DNA of 64,000 nt. It comes from Sulfurospirillum sp. GTDB lineage: Bacteria > Campylobacterota > Campylobacteria > Campylobacterales > Sulfurospirillaceae. A program made the translations under genes and the position numbers. Positions within the stretch are counted from its first letter, which is position 1, and the number at the start of each line of letters is the position of its first letter. The stretch covers positions 270,266 to 334,265 of the forward strand of contig JADGDR010000002.1 in assembly GCA_016744795.1 (NCBI GenBank), read 5' to 3'. Shown one piece after another: positions 27,362-36,650 of this stretch. A model generated the notes under the pieces. It saw only the letters and a list, made by a program, of their open reading frames with translations. It was not told the origin of the DNA and did not search any database.

Positions 27362-28056
27362 AATGAACATGCGATACTACTATCTGGTGCACTTGAGCTA
27401 TTACCTACAGAAGTAGAAATACTAAAAGCATTATTCTCATTTATGCTATAAGTTATGCCAAATCCCATTGTAGGCAAATTTGTAGAAGGGTTAACTTCCA
27501 TTCCATTTTCTTTTACTTCTGTTTGATATCGTTGTTCAAAATTAAGATTAAGTGATATATCAGGGTTAAGTATAAATGATATGTCAAGACCAACAGCATA
27601 ACTATCGGGATAATCTATTTTTGAACTTCCTACTTTTTTTTCAAAGTTCTTTAGAATAGATGCATATACTGTTGTAATTAATGGATCAGAAAAATATTGT
27701 AGTTTTCCTCTAAGAGAAATTGCTTTAAAATAGTTAGTGCCATATTCTGAATTAAAGTATGGATTTTCATAAATAGGTATTTGTATGGTTATAGAGGGCT
27801 TTAATTTACTATTAATTGAATCAAAAGAATAATCAAAGCCAACCCATAAAGAATCAAAGTTTGCTTTTTCTTCATCTTCATAACCAGTAAAACTATTATA
27901 TTGAAGTACTTGATAAGCTCCTGTTGTACTTAATATAATGTCTAGTTTTTCATTATATGCATATAATAATGTTTCATTTAATACAAATTTTTTACTATCT
28001 ATAAGTAATTGTCCATCATCAAAACTTACTAAATTTGGATATGTACCAAACTTATT
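27346..28056 (-). pseudogene. 5'-truncated outer-membrane beta-barrel gene
   Basis: An open frame of 236 codons with no usable start: it opens two codons after a TAA at 28057-28059, reading NKFGTYPNLVSFDDGQLL. The translation alternates polar and hydrophobic residues in strand-length blocks (YAVGLDISFILNPDISLNLN, LPTMGFGITYSINENNAFS) and ends in Phe (SLWHKF), typical of outer-membrane barrels. The last strands resemble FapF-like or transporter-type barrels. No signal peptide remains, so the N-terminal part has been deleted. It overlaps the peptidase start by 16 bases, so the two once formed one operon. Confidence 0.7.
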
Positions 28057-28120
28057 TTAATATATTATTGTAATATATATTATAATAATAAGATTAAAGC
28101 AAAAGCTTACGAAAATTAAT

Positions 28121-28371
28121 GGTCAGGTCATTCAAATTATTATCGTCTTTCTCTTATCTAGATTAAGATTATATAAAAATTGATGGAAATATAAAGAACC
28201 TCGATACTGATAAACATTCATTAGCAATATTTGAAACTATTATGACTCTTTGTAAGAAGATGCATTATCCAGTTCTTGCAGAGTACGTTCATAAAAATTT
28301 TTTTAGATATAATTACTACTTACAATGTAGATTATGCTCAAGGCTTTTACATAGAAGCAATATTTAATTAA
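28121..28371 (+). pseudogene. Remnant of an EAL (c-di-GMP phosphodiesterase) domain
   Basis: Frame-disrupted plus-strand remnant filling the gene-free interval 28060-28540. In successive frames it reads SGHSNYY, then SFSYLD, a stop, DYIKIDGNIKNLDTDKHSLA, IFETIMTLCKKMHYPVLAEY and, after another shift, VDYAQGFYIEAIFN and a stop. These match the order at the end of EAL domains (YIKIDGxxIKN, ETIxxxAKKxxxxxIAEYV, xDYxQGYY). Everything 5' of it is missing. The rest of the interval is AT-rich and holds only the promoter region of the symporter gene. Confidence 0.75.
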
Positions 28372-28539
28372 ATAAACTCTATTTTTAATCTTAATTTTTA
28401 TTTTTTATACACTTAAAAAACGATATAAGACTTTTAAAGAATTCTATTAATATAAAACTTAATAAAAAAAATTAGTTTATTTTGCAATATTTAATTTTTA
28501 TTTAGATATTATTAATGCTTTATTTTAGTAAGGAGTTTT

Positions 28540-29886
28540 ATGAGTACGGCAAGATTTAGTAAATTTGGTTTTATTCTAGCAGCAGTTGGTTCTGCAGTTG
28601 GGCTAGGAAATATATGGAAATTTCCTTATGTTACAGGTGAATATGGTGGTGGAGCCTTTGTATTAGTATATTTGATAACAGCTCTTTTTATAGGAGTTTT
28701 TGTTTTAATTAGTGAGTTGCTTATTGGTAAGCTTGGACGTAGTGATGCTGTGAGTATGTTTGAAAACTTAGCAACTAAAAATAAAAAGTTTTGGAAATTA
28801 GCAGGTTTTGTGATTGTAGTTCCATTAATTATTTTATCTTATTATTCAGTAGTAATTGGTTGGATACTTCATTATATTGTTTTGTCTTTTCAATTTCTTC
28901 CTTCTACTGTAGAAGAGTCAAAAAATATTTTTATGACTCTATTAACCTCTGATGTCAAAACACAACTTTTTTACCATACATTAGTTTTTTTATTGGTTAT
29001 GACTATTATTTTACGTGGAGTAAAAGATGGTATTGAAAAAATTAATAAAATTTTAATGCCATTGTTAGCAGTGATTTTATCAATTTTATTTATATACTCT
29101 ATTTCAGTTGAAAGTTTTTCAAAAGCAGTTTATTTTATGTTTAATCCAGATTTTACAAAATTAACATCAACAGCAATAATAGTAGCAATTGGACAAGCAT
29201 TTTATACACTCTCACTAGGTATGGGTATAATTATCACTTATGCAGCTTCATTACCAAAAGGAACGAATATTTTTAAATCGTCTCTTTTAATTACTATAAT
29301 AGATACTACAGTTGCTCTAGTTGCAGGACTTATAATCTTTACACTTCTGTTTGATAAAGGAGCAGAATCGACTAAAGGAGCTGGTTTAGTATTTATATCT
29401 CTTCCTTCAGTTTTTTATGAGTTTGGTGATATGGGTTCCATTTTAGCAGTTCTGTTTTTTGTGGCTATTGCCTTTGCTGGGATTACATCTGCTATATCTA
29501 TGCTTGAACCTACTGTTTTATATCTTATTTCTAGATTTCATTACTCTAGAAAAAAAGCAGCAGTTATATGCAGTATATTCTTTTATATTCTTGGAATTGC
29601 AGCACTGTTGTCAAATATTACAGATTATGCTCCTATGTTAAAAATTGGAGGTAAGGGTCTATTTGATTGGTTAGATTTTGTGGCTTCTACTATTTTAGTA
29701 CCATTGGGCGGTATTTTAGTTGTAGTTTTTGTTGGGCATTTTATGGATGAATCTGAAATTAGAAAAGAACTAGTTCCTTTAATGGGTAATCTTTTAACAG
29801 AAATTTGGTTTTTAATGGTTAGGTATATTATTCCATGTGCTCTGATCGTCGTGATTTTAAATGAAACAGGACTTTTAAAGTTCTAA
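28540..29886 (+). CDS. Sodium-dependent amino-acid symporter (NSS/SNF family)
   Basis: 448 residues, about eleven TM helices as in MhsT and Tyt1. The sodium/substrate motif AVGSAVGLGNIWKFPY is at residues 15-30. TM6-TM8 motifs include AIGQAFYTLSLGMGIIITYA near 218. It imports an amino acid with Na+; which one is not evident. RBS AAGGAG precedes the ATG. A binding protein and an aminotransferase follow on the same strand, suggesting one amino-acid utilisation unit. Confidence 0.92.
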   Translation: MSTARFSKFGFILAAVGSAVGLGNIWKFPYVTGEYGGGAFVLVYLITALFIGVFVLISELLIGKLGRSDAVSMFENLATKNKKFWKLAGFVIVVPLIILSYYSVVIGWILHYIVLSFQFLPSTVEESKNIFMTLLTSDVKTQLFYHTLVFLLVMTIILRGVKDGIEKINKILMPLLAVILSILFIYSISVESFSKAVYFMFNPDFTKLTSTAIIVAIGQAFYTLSLGMGIIITYAASLPKGTNIFKSSLLITIIDTTVALVAGLIIFTLLFDKGAESTKGAGLVFISLPSVFYEFGDMGSILAVLFFVAIAFAGITSAISMLEPTVLYLISRFHYSRKKAAVICSIFFYILGIAALLSNITDYAPMLKIGGKGLFDWLDFVASTILVPLGGILVVVFVGHFMDESEIRKELVPLMGNLLTEIWFLMVRYIIPCALIVVILNETGLLKF

Positions 29887-29901
29887 TATAAAGGAAAAAA
29901 A

Positions 29902-30702
29902 ATGAAAAAAATTTTACTTACATTAATTTTTATATTAAATGTAAATTTGTTAGCAGATGATATAAATCTATGGGAAAAATCAACTTTGAATACAATTATT
30001 CAAAGAGGTGAATTAAGAGTTGCAACAGAACCAGGTTATATGCCTTTTGAAATGAAAGATAGAAAAGGTAGAATCGTAGGCTTTGATATTGATTTAGCTA
30101 AGGCTATGGCAAAAGCCATGGATGTAAAATTAAAAATTGTTCCAACTACATTTGATGGTATTCTTGCTGGTTTACTTACCGGCAAATATGATATTATTAT
30201 GGCTGGAATGACAATTACACAAAAAAGAAATTTAAAGGTAAATTTTGCAAATTCATATATAAGTGTAGGGCAAACCATTCTTGCTCAAAAAAAATATGAA
30301 GGTAAAAATTGGAAAGATTTAGATATAAAGGGAAATACAATAGTTACAAAATTAGGTCAAACTGGTGAAATTGTTACTAGACGATTGTTTAGAAAAGCAA
30401 AAATTAGAACATTTGACACCGAAGCTGAGGCTGTTCAAGAAGTAATGAATGGTAAAGCAACAGCTTTTGTATATGATAAACCATATAATGCTATACTTGT
30501 TTCAAGTAAAGGGAAAAACCTAATTACTCATTTAGATAAAGATTTGAGTTATGAACCACTTGGGTGGGCTATAAGAAAAGGTGATCCTGATTTTATAAAT
30601 TGGTTAAATAATTTTTTAAGTCAAATGAAAAATGATGGTAAATATGACAAAATTTATAATAAATGGTTTAAAAGTGATAAATGGTTAAAGAAAATTCTTT
30701 AA
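29902..30702 (+). CDS. Amino-acid-type periplasmic binding protein (SBP family 3)
   Basis: 266 residues: signal peptide (1-18, ending LLADD), then a type 3 solute-binding fold with RVATEPGYMPFEMKD, VGFDIDLAKAMAKAM and DIIMAGMTITQKRN. No ABC permease or ATPase gene adjoins it, so it either serves a transporter encoded elsewhere or has a sensory role. It lies 15 bases after the symporter gene. Confidence 0.88.
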   Translation: MKKILLTLIFILNVNLLADDINLWEKSTLNTIIQRGELRVATEPGYMPFEMKDRKGRIVGFDIDLAKAMAKAMDVKLKIVPTTFDGILAGLLTGKYDIIMAGMTITQKRNLKVNFANSYISVGQTILAQKKYEGKNWKDLDIKGNTIVTKLGQTGEIVTRRLFRKAKIRTFDTEAEAVQEVMNGKATAFVYDKPYNAILVSSKGKNLITHLDKDLSYEPLGWAIRKGDPDFINWLNNFLSQMKNDGKYDKIYNKWFKSDKWLKKIL

Positions 30703-30740
30703 TCTAGAATATTATAAAAATTTAGTATATGGAGAAAATT

Positions 30741-31601
30741 ATGGATGGGATTGTATTTTTAAATGGTGAGTATTTAAAGGCGGATGAGGCAAAAGTTTCT
30801 ATCTTTGATAGAGGTTATATGTTTGGTGATGGTGTTTATGAAGTTGTACCAGTAGTTAATTATACAGTTTTAGATAGAGAACCTTTTTTAGAAAGATTTG
30901 GTAACAGCCTAAGAGAGCTTGATTTAAAGTGGCCAATGAGTAAAAATGAATTTTTAAAAATGATAGATGAATTGGTCAAAAAAAATGACATCAAAGAGGG
31001 TGGAGTTTATATGCAAGTGACTCGTGGTGTTGCTCCACGTGATTTTGCTTACCCTAAAAATATATCTACAACTTGTACTGCTTTTGCATTTAAAAAAGAG
31101 GTTATTAATAACCCTTATGCTACTAGTGGAGTAAAAGTTGTAACTGTAGAAGATATAAGATGGAAAAGAAGAGATGTTAAATCTATAGCACTTTTAGGTC
31201 AATGTATAGCAAAAGAAGAAGCTAAGAAAAAAGGTGTTTATGAGGGGTGGATGATAGAAGATGGTTTTATTACAGAAGGAACATCTTCAAGTGCTTACAT
31301 AGTTAAAGATAACATCATTATAACTAGACCTCTTTCAAACGCAATTTTACCAGGTATTAGAAGAAAACTTTTAATTAAGCTTGCAAACGAGCATGATATA
31401 AAGATACAAGAGCGTCTTTTTACAGCACAAGAGGCACTAAATGCTGATGAAGCATTCTTATCTAGTGCAACTACTTTTGTTCTTCCTATTGTAGAAATAG
31501 ATGGACAAAAAATAGGTGATGGAAAACCTGGTCCTGTTTTTAATAAAATGAGAAAGATGTATATTGAATCTGCACTCAAAATAGCAGGTGTATCACTATA
31601 A
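30741..31601 (+). CDS. Class IV aminotransferase, D-amino-acid transaminase-like
   Basis: 286 residues from ATG 30741 (MDGIVFLNGEY), chosen because GGAG stands seven bases upstream; ATG 30729 is the longer option. Fold type IV PLP signatures are FDRGYMFGDGVYEVV near 24, the PLP-binding Lys in RRDVKSIALLGQC and EGTSSSAYIV near 180. The pattern fits D-alanine aminotransferase better than IlvE. Downstream of the symporter and binding-protein genes, it may process the imported amino acid or supply D-amino acids for cell wall. Confidence 0.85.
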   Translation: MDGIVFLNGEYLKADEAKVSIFDRGYMFGDGVYEVVPVVNYTVLDREPFLERFGNSLRELDLKWPMSKNEFLKMIDELVKKNDIKEGGVYMQVTRGVAPRDFAYPKNISTTCTAFAFKKEVINNPYATSGVKVVTVEDIRWKRRDVKSIALLGQCIAKEEAKKKGVYEGWMIEDGFITEGTSSSAYIVKDNIIITRPLSNAILPGIRRKLLIKLANEHDIKIQERLFTAQEALNADEAFLSSATTFVLPIVEIDGQKIGDGKPGPVFNKMRKMYIESALKIAGVSL

Positions 31602-31822
31602 TATTATTTGGCTACTAATATTTGTGATTATATTCAACTTATGGCGCTTGCTATCATGGGGTGAGTTTTTTTTAGTTATTAATATAGCTATAAAGAACTT
31701 ACTCTTTTTTTAATAGTTGTTTATCAAACTAAATTTCCTACGGCAATTCATATTACTTGGTTTAATTATTAACAGAGTAAAAGAATGATTTTTTTCAAAA
31801 TGTAATATTAATGTTATTTTGA

Positions 31823-31828
31823 TATAAT
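31823..31828 (+). promoter_or_regulatory. -10 element of the ilvB promoter
   Basis: TATAAT in the context TTTTGATATAATTAAAG, 45 bases before ilvB. The 271-base spacer before it shows no convincing attenuator or leader peptide for branched-chain amino acids. Confidence 0.55.
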
Positions 31829-31872
31829 TAAAGTCTTTTTTTAAAGTAAATTAATGTAGTAAAGGAGAAGTC

Positions 31873-33564
31873 ATGGAGTTAAACGGTTCCCAAATGGTTG
31901 TTGAAGCACTAGCAAAGGAGAACGTAAGTGTAGTCTTTGGCTATCCTGGTGGTGCTATAATGAATGTTTACGATGAAATATATAAACAAAAGCATTTTCA
32001 ACATATATTAACAAGACATGAACAAGCAGCAATTCATGCAGCAGATGGATATGCAAGAAGTAGTGGAGATGTTGGAGTGGCTTTCGTTACTAGTGGACCT
32101 GGATTTACAAATGCAGTTACTGGTTTAGCTACAGCATATATGGATTCTGTTCCAATGGTTATTATAAGTGGGCAGGTTCCTATTAGCGTGATTGGAACTG
32201 ATGCATTTCAAGAGATTGATGCAGTTGGAATTTCAAGGCCATGTGTTAAGCACAACTATCTTGTAAAAGATGTAAAAGATTTGGCACGTATACTTAAAGA
32301 GGCATTTTTTATTGCTAGAAGTGGGCGTCCTGGTCCAGTTCATGTGGACATTCCTAAAGATGTCACAGCTCAAATTGGAAAATTTAATTATCCTGATACA
32401 ATAAAAATGCCAACATATAAACCAACATATAAAGGCAATGTGAGACAGATAAAAAAAGCAGTAGAAGCTATCACTAATTCTAAAAGACCAGTACTTTATA
32501 TAGGTGGTGGTGCAATAAACTCAAATGCAAGTGAAGCTGTACGTGAATTTGCTAAAATTACAGGAATTCCTGCAGTTGAGACTTTAATGGCAAGAGGCGT
32601 AATGGGTGATGAAAACCCACTTCTTTTAGGAATGCTTGGAATGCATGGCTGTTATAGCGGGAATATGGCTATGAGCGAAGCAGATTTAATGATAGCTTTT
32701 GGTCCTAGATTTGATGATAGAGTTACAGGAAAGCTAAGTGAGTTTGCAAAGCATGCTAAGATAATTCATGTTGATATAGATCCAAGTAGTATTGGAAAGA
32801 TTGTTGAAGTAGATTTTCCTATAGTTGGAGATTTAAAAAATGTTGTTGAAGGTATGATACCTTTGGCAAAAGAGAAAGTTGATTCAACAAAATATAAAAG
32901 TTGGAGAGACCTACTTAATAGATACAGTGAAATACATCCATTAGGATATGAAGATTCTGATAAAGTTTTAAAACCTCAATGGGTTATAGAAAGAGTTGGA
33001 GATATACTTGGAAGTGATGCATTTATAACAACAGATGTTGGACAACATCAAATGTGGACAGCACAATTTTATCCGTTTAGTTTTCCAAGGCAGTTTGTAA
33101 CAAGTGGTGGTTTAGGAACTATGGGATTTGGATTTCCTGCTGCGATTGGTGTAAAAAGAGCATTTCCTCATAAAACATCTATTAACTTTACAGGAGATGG
33201 CTCAATTCTTATGAATGTTCAAGAGTTAATGACGGCAGTTGAAATGAATATACCAGTAATAAATATAATTTTAAATAATAAATTTTTAGGTATGGTTCGT
33301 CAGTGGCAGACATTTTTTTATGACAAAAGATACTCATCAACAGATATTCAAACTCAGCCTGATTTCGTGAAACTCGCAGAAAGTTTTGGTGGAGTTGGTT
33401 ACAAAGTAAAGACTAAAGATGAGTTTGACAAAGCACTTAAAGATGCAATAAATAGCAATAAAGTTGCATTTTTAGATGTTGAGATAGATAGATTTGAAAA
33501 TGTTTTACCAATGGTTCCAGCTGGTGGTACACTTTATAACATGATGTTAGAGTACAAGGAGTAA
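31873..33564 (+). CDS. ilvB: Acetolactate synthase, large subunit
   Basis: 563 residues, TPP-dependent. The catalytic Glu is in LTRHEQAAIHAADGYARS near 47; FAD-binding middle domain; TPP/Mg motif TGDGSILMNVQEL near 435 with NNKFLGMVRQWQ. It condenses pyruvate (or with 2-oxobutyrate) to start valine, leucine and isoleucine synthesis. Followed by ilvH with three bases between. ATG has AAAGGAG upstream. Confidence 0.96.
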   Translation: MELNGSQMVVEALAKENVSVVFGYPGGAIMNVYDEIYKQKHFQHILTRHEQAAIHAADGYARSSGDVGVAFVTSGPGFTNAVTGLATAYMDSVPMVIISGQVPISVIGTDAFQEIDAVGISRPCVKHNYLVKDVKDLARILKEAFFIARSGRPGPVHVDIPKDVTAQIGKFNYPDTIKMPTYKPTYKGNVRQIKKAVEAITNSKRPVLYIGGGAINSNASEAVREFAKITGIPAVETLMARGVMGDENPLLLGMLGMHGCYSGNMAMSEADLMIAFGPRFDDRVTGKLSEFAKHAKIIHVDIDPSSIGKIVEVDFPIVGDLKNVVEGMIPLAKEKVDSTKYKSWRDLLNRYSEIHPLGYEDSDKVLKPQWVIERVGDILGSDAFITTDVGQHQMWTAQFYPFSFPRQFVTSGGLGTMGFGFPAAIGVKRAFPHKTSINFTGDGSILMNVQELMTAVEMNIPVINIILNNKFLGMVRQWQTFFYDKRYSSTDIQTQPDFVKLAESFGGVGYKVKTKDEFDKALKDAINSNKVAFLDVEIDRFENVLPMVPAGGTLYNMMLEYKE

Positions 33565-33567
33565 GTT

Positions 33568-34038
33568 GTGGAAAATATAAGAAGAGTACTTTCAGTAGTT
33601 GTTATAAATGAAGAAGCTGTACTATCACGTATATCAGGACTTTTTGCAGGTCGTGGATACAATATTGATAGTTTAACGGTTGCACCAGTCCCTAATACAA
33701 ATTTTTCAAGATTTACTATTGTAACAAGTGGAAATCAAAGAGTTTTAGAACAAATTGTTAAACAACTTCATAAACTTATACCAGTTTACAAAGTTGTAGA
33801 ATCTGAAGAGTTTGTTGAGAAAGAGATGGCATTAGTTAAGATTCCATTAAATGAAGATTTTAATGGACTTGACGCAATGCTTAAAGCATATAATGGAACC
33901 ATAGCGAGTAGTGGTGAAAACTTTGTAGTTGTTATGGTTGCAGATGATGCAAAAAGAATAGATAATTTTCTAAAGGCTATCAAAAAGTACAATCCAACAG
34001 AGATGGTACGTGGTGGTTCTGTGGCATTGGATGTTTAA
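33568..34038 (+). CDS. ilvH: Acetolactate synthase, regulatory small subunit
   Basis: 156 residues: N-terminal ACT domain (RRVLSVVVINEEAVLSRISG, then FAGRGYNIDSLTVAP) and C-terminal ALS_ss_C domain. It confers valine feedback control on IlvB. The start is GTG with AAGGAG seven bases upstream. Its TAA shares a base with the lpxD ATG (TAATG). Confidence 0.95.
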   Translation: MENIRRVLSVVVINEEAVLSRISGLFAGRGYNIDSLTVAPVPNTNFSRFTIVTSGNQRVLEQIVKQLHKLIPVYKVVESEEFVEKEMALVKIPLNEDFNGLDAMLKAYNGTIASSGENFVVVMVADDAKRIDNFLKAIKKYNPTEMVRGGSVALDV

Positions 34039-34994
34039 TGAATTTAATTGATATATTAAAAGAGTTGCAATTAGAATATAGTGGTGAAGATTTCAAAGTA
34101 TCATCTTTTGAGACTTTGAAAAATGCAGATAAATCTAATGTAGCTTTTTTTAATGATGAAAAGCTTTTGGAAGAACTCAAAATTACAAAAGCAGGTGTAG
34201 TTATATTGAAGCAGGAGCATGTGGAATTTTTACCATCTACATGTAATGCTATAATAAATCAAAATCCGTATTTAATAATGGCAAAAATGAGTGGTTATTT
34301 TGCAAAAGAACCATTTTTAAATGGTTCTGTAAAAAGCATAAGTAAAAAAGCTGTTGTTGATAATAGTGTAGTGATTGGAAATGCTAGTATTGTAGAAGAG
34401 GGTGCTTATGTTATGGCAGGTGCTGTAATAGGAGCAAACGTAACGATTGGCAAAAATACAATAATATATCCAAATGTTGTAGTTTATGATGATACTATTA
34501 TTGGTGAAAACTGTTTTATCCAAGCAGGGGCTATTATTGGTAGTGATGGTTATGGTTATGCTCATACTCAAGCAGGAGAACATATAAAAATTTATCATAC
34601 AGGAAATGTGGTTATCGAAGATAATGTTGAAATTGGAGCTAATACAACGATAGATCGTGCAGTATTCGGTACAACTCGTATTGGTGAAAATACTAAGATT
34701 GATAACTTAGTTCAGATTGGACATAATTGTGAACTTGGAGTATCTTGTATTATGGTTGCTCAATCAGGACTTGCTGGCTCGACTACGCTTGGACGTAATG
34801 TTGTTATGGGTGGACAAGCAGCTGCTGGAGGTCATCTTCACATTGGTGACTTTGCACAACTTGCTGCTCGAAGTGGTATTACGAAGTCAATAGAAGGTGG
34901 AAAAACATATGGTGGTTTTCCATTAATGTTACAAAAAGATTGGTTGAGAACTCAACTAAGAATGATAAAGTACTTCGGTACAAAGAAAAAATAA
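34038..34994 (+). CDS. lpxD: UDP-3-O-acylglucosamine N-acyltransferase
   Basis: 318 residues. N-terminal uridine-binding domain, then a left-handed beta helix of hexapeptide repeats (VVIGNASIVEEGAYV and so on) with the catalytic His region GGQAAAGGHLHIGDF near 255 and C-terminal helices. It adds the second hydroxyacyl chain in lipid A synthesis. Single-base overlap with ilvH suggests co-transcription. Confidence 0.95.
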   Translation: MNLIDILKELQLEYSGEDFKVSSFETLKNADKSNVAFFNDEKLLEELKITKAGVVILKQEHVEFLPSTCNAIINQNPYLIMAKMSGYFAKEPFLNGSVKSISKKAVVDNSVVIGNASIVEEGAYVMAGAVIGANVTIGKNTIIYPNVVVYDDTIIGENCFIQAGAIIGSDGYGYAHTQAGEHIKIYHTGNVVIEDNVEIGANTTIDRAVFGTTRIGENTKIDNLVQIGHNCELGVSCIMVAQSGLAGSTTLGRNVVMGGQAAAGGHLHIGDFAQLAARSGITKSIEGGKTYGGFPLMLQKDWLRTQLRMIKYFGTKKK

Positions 34995-35011
34995 AAATAG
35001 GAGAAAATAAA

Positions 35012-35257
35012 ATGGGTGGAAAAAACACAATTTTAAGCACATTCCCATTAGCGGAAACAAAAAAAGGAACTATTTCAGTTTCACATTTAGAAGAGCCTTA
35101 TGGAACTGGTTCATTTCCAGTAGTAAGTATAGGAATTTCACTAAAAGGTGATGAGTCAAGTCCAGATTGGAAAGCTCATATACCTTATGAAAATTTGGAT
35201 CAGCTTATAGAGTCTTTACAAACTGCAAAAGCAAATTTTAAAGAAGAATCAAACTAA
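35012..35257 (+). CDS. Small conserved-type hypothetical protein (81 aa)
   Basis: 81 residues from ATG 35012 (MGGKNTILSTFPLAETKKG), which has GGAGAAAAT upstream; longer frames run back into lpxD. No signal or TM segment. It ends in a helical, charged tail. I do not recognise the family. It is the last gene of the ilvB-ilvH-lpxD run and is followed by a strong hairpin terminator. Confidence 0.7.
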   Translation: MGGKNTILSTFPLAETKKGTISVSHLEEPYGTGSFPVVSIGISLKGDESSPDWKAHIPYENLDQLIESLQTAKANFKEESN

Positions 35258-35262
35258 GTTTT

Positions 35263-35296
35263 AATCTCTACATGTAAAGGTTTACATGTAGAGATT
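35263..35296. terminator. Bidirectional terminator built from two TACATGTA octamers
   Basis: Perfect 16-bp inverted repeat, AATCTCTACATGTAAA at 35263-35278 and its complement at 35281-35296, with a two-base centre and T-runs at the plus-strand end (TTTTTT). It lies between the convergent 81-residue gene and the GltD-like gene and can serve both. Confidence 0.85.
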
Positions 35297-35298
35297 TT

Positions 35299-36504
35299 TT
35301 AATCTATTGTTTTAATATACTTTTCCATAGATTCAGCAACTATCTTAGAAAATGCAACAGCCTCAACAACAGTTCTAGCTCCAGTAACAACATCACCAGA
35401 AGCAAAAACACCTTTTCTTGTAGTATGCCCAAACTCATCAGTAATAAGAAGCCCTTGTTTATTGGTATCAATTTGTGTATTATTTTTAACGATAATATCG
35501 CGAGGATTTTGACTTATGGCTATAAGAATACTATTTGTATTTTCAAAACCTTCTTTTCCTTTTTCATCACCATTCATATACTCAAATTTTATACCTTCTT
35601 TAGTAATCTCTAAAGGACTTTTATAAAAGTCAAATTTAATACCATCAATCTTTGCTGATTGGATTTCATGGTAATCTGCAGGCATATCATTTTTACCACG
35701 TCTATACATAATACGTACTTCTTCAGCTCCGTTTTTAATCGCTGTACGTGCAACATCCATTGCAACATTACCAGCACCTAAAACTGTTACTTTTTTACCA
35801 AGGTTATAAACAGTAGGATTTTTCAGATAATCAATTGCAAAATGAACATGACCTAAAGACTCACCTTTAATACCAAGTTTTTTAGGACTCCAAACACCAG
35901 TACCAATAAAAATAGCTTTAAAACCATCACGTTGTAGGTCACAAAGGTTAATATTTTTTCCTATAATTGTATTTGGACGGATAGTTACACCAAGAGTAAC
36001 AAGTTTTTCAACTATTTGATCTAAGATTTTTTTATCCATTCTAAAATCAGGTATTCCATAACGAAGAACACCACCAATCTTATCATATCCATCATACATT
36101 GTTACACCATATCCACGTAACGCCATTATGATTGCTAAAGCAATTCCTGCAGGACCACTACCTATAATAGCTATATCATTACCATTATAAGCTGGTTTTT
36201 CAAATTTAACATCATTCATATACCGACTAGATATATAGTTTTCTATCTCTCCAATACTAACAGGAGATAGTTTTTTATTAAGAACACAATTTCCTTCACA
36301 GTGTTTATCATGTGGACAAACTAAAGAACAGATTAATGAGAGAGGATTGTTTTCAAAAAGCATTTGACCTGCTTTTTTGATTTCACCATCTAAAAAAAGA
36401 CTAATCATTTCTGGAATTGGAGTATTTATGGGACAGCCAGGGCGACAAGATGGATCATGACAATCCAAACATGATTTAGCTAAACGAATAACATGTTGAT
36501 TCAT
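35299..36504 (-). CDS. GltD-like Fe-S flavoprotein oxidoreductase, copy 1
   Basis: 401 residues with the layout of glutamate synthase small subunit and related NAD(P)H-dependent flavoproteins: an N-terminal Fe-S region (Cys 12, 15, 20, 24, then CSLVCPHDKHCEGNC near 58), an FAD motif IIGSGPAGIALA near 112, an NAD(P) motif VLGAGNVAMDVARTA near 242, and a second FAD contact GVFASGDVVTGA near 366. No glutamate synthase large subunit is nearby, so the electron partner is unknown. A close paralogue lies 166 bases upstream; the pair is a tandem duplication. Confidence 0.85.
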   Translation of the reverse strand: MNQHVIRLAKSCLDCHDPSCRPGCPINTPIPEMISLFLDGEIKKAGQMLFENNPLSLICSLVCPHDKHCEGNCVLNKKLSPVSIGEIENYISSRYMNDVKFEKPAYNGNDIAIIGSGPAGIALAIIMALRGYGVTMYDGYDKIGGVLRYGIPDFRMDKKILDQIVEKLVTLGVTIRPNTIIGKNINLCDLQRDGFKAIFIGTGVWSPKKLGIKGESLGHVHFAIDYLKNPTVYNLGKKVTVLGAGNVAMDVARTAIKNGAEEVRIMYRRGKNDMPADYHEIQSAKIDGIKFDFYKSPLEITKEGIKFEYMNGDEKGKEGFENTNSILIAISQNPRDIIVKNNTQIDTNKQGLLITDEFGHTTRKGVFASGDVVTGARTVVEAVAFSKIVAESMEKYIKTID

Positions 36505-36650
36505 ATATATTTCCTTGTAATTTTTTTGTTATTATAAATAAAATATGTTTTGTTTTACAACAAACACTTGAATGCACAATCATTATACCAAAAAGATATA
36601 AATAAAAAATGTAATTAATGAAATTTTTTAAAAAAAAAGCAAGTTTTAAA

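Noticed and set aside
31602..31872. Leader peptide or riboswitch before ilvB
   Set aside because: No run of Leu/Val/Ile codons with paired terminator stems, and no recognisable riboswitch fold; only a -10 element is supported.
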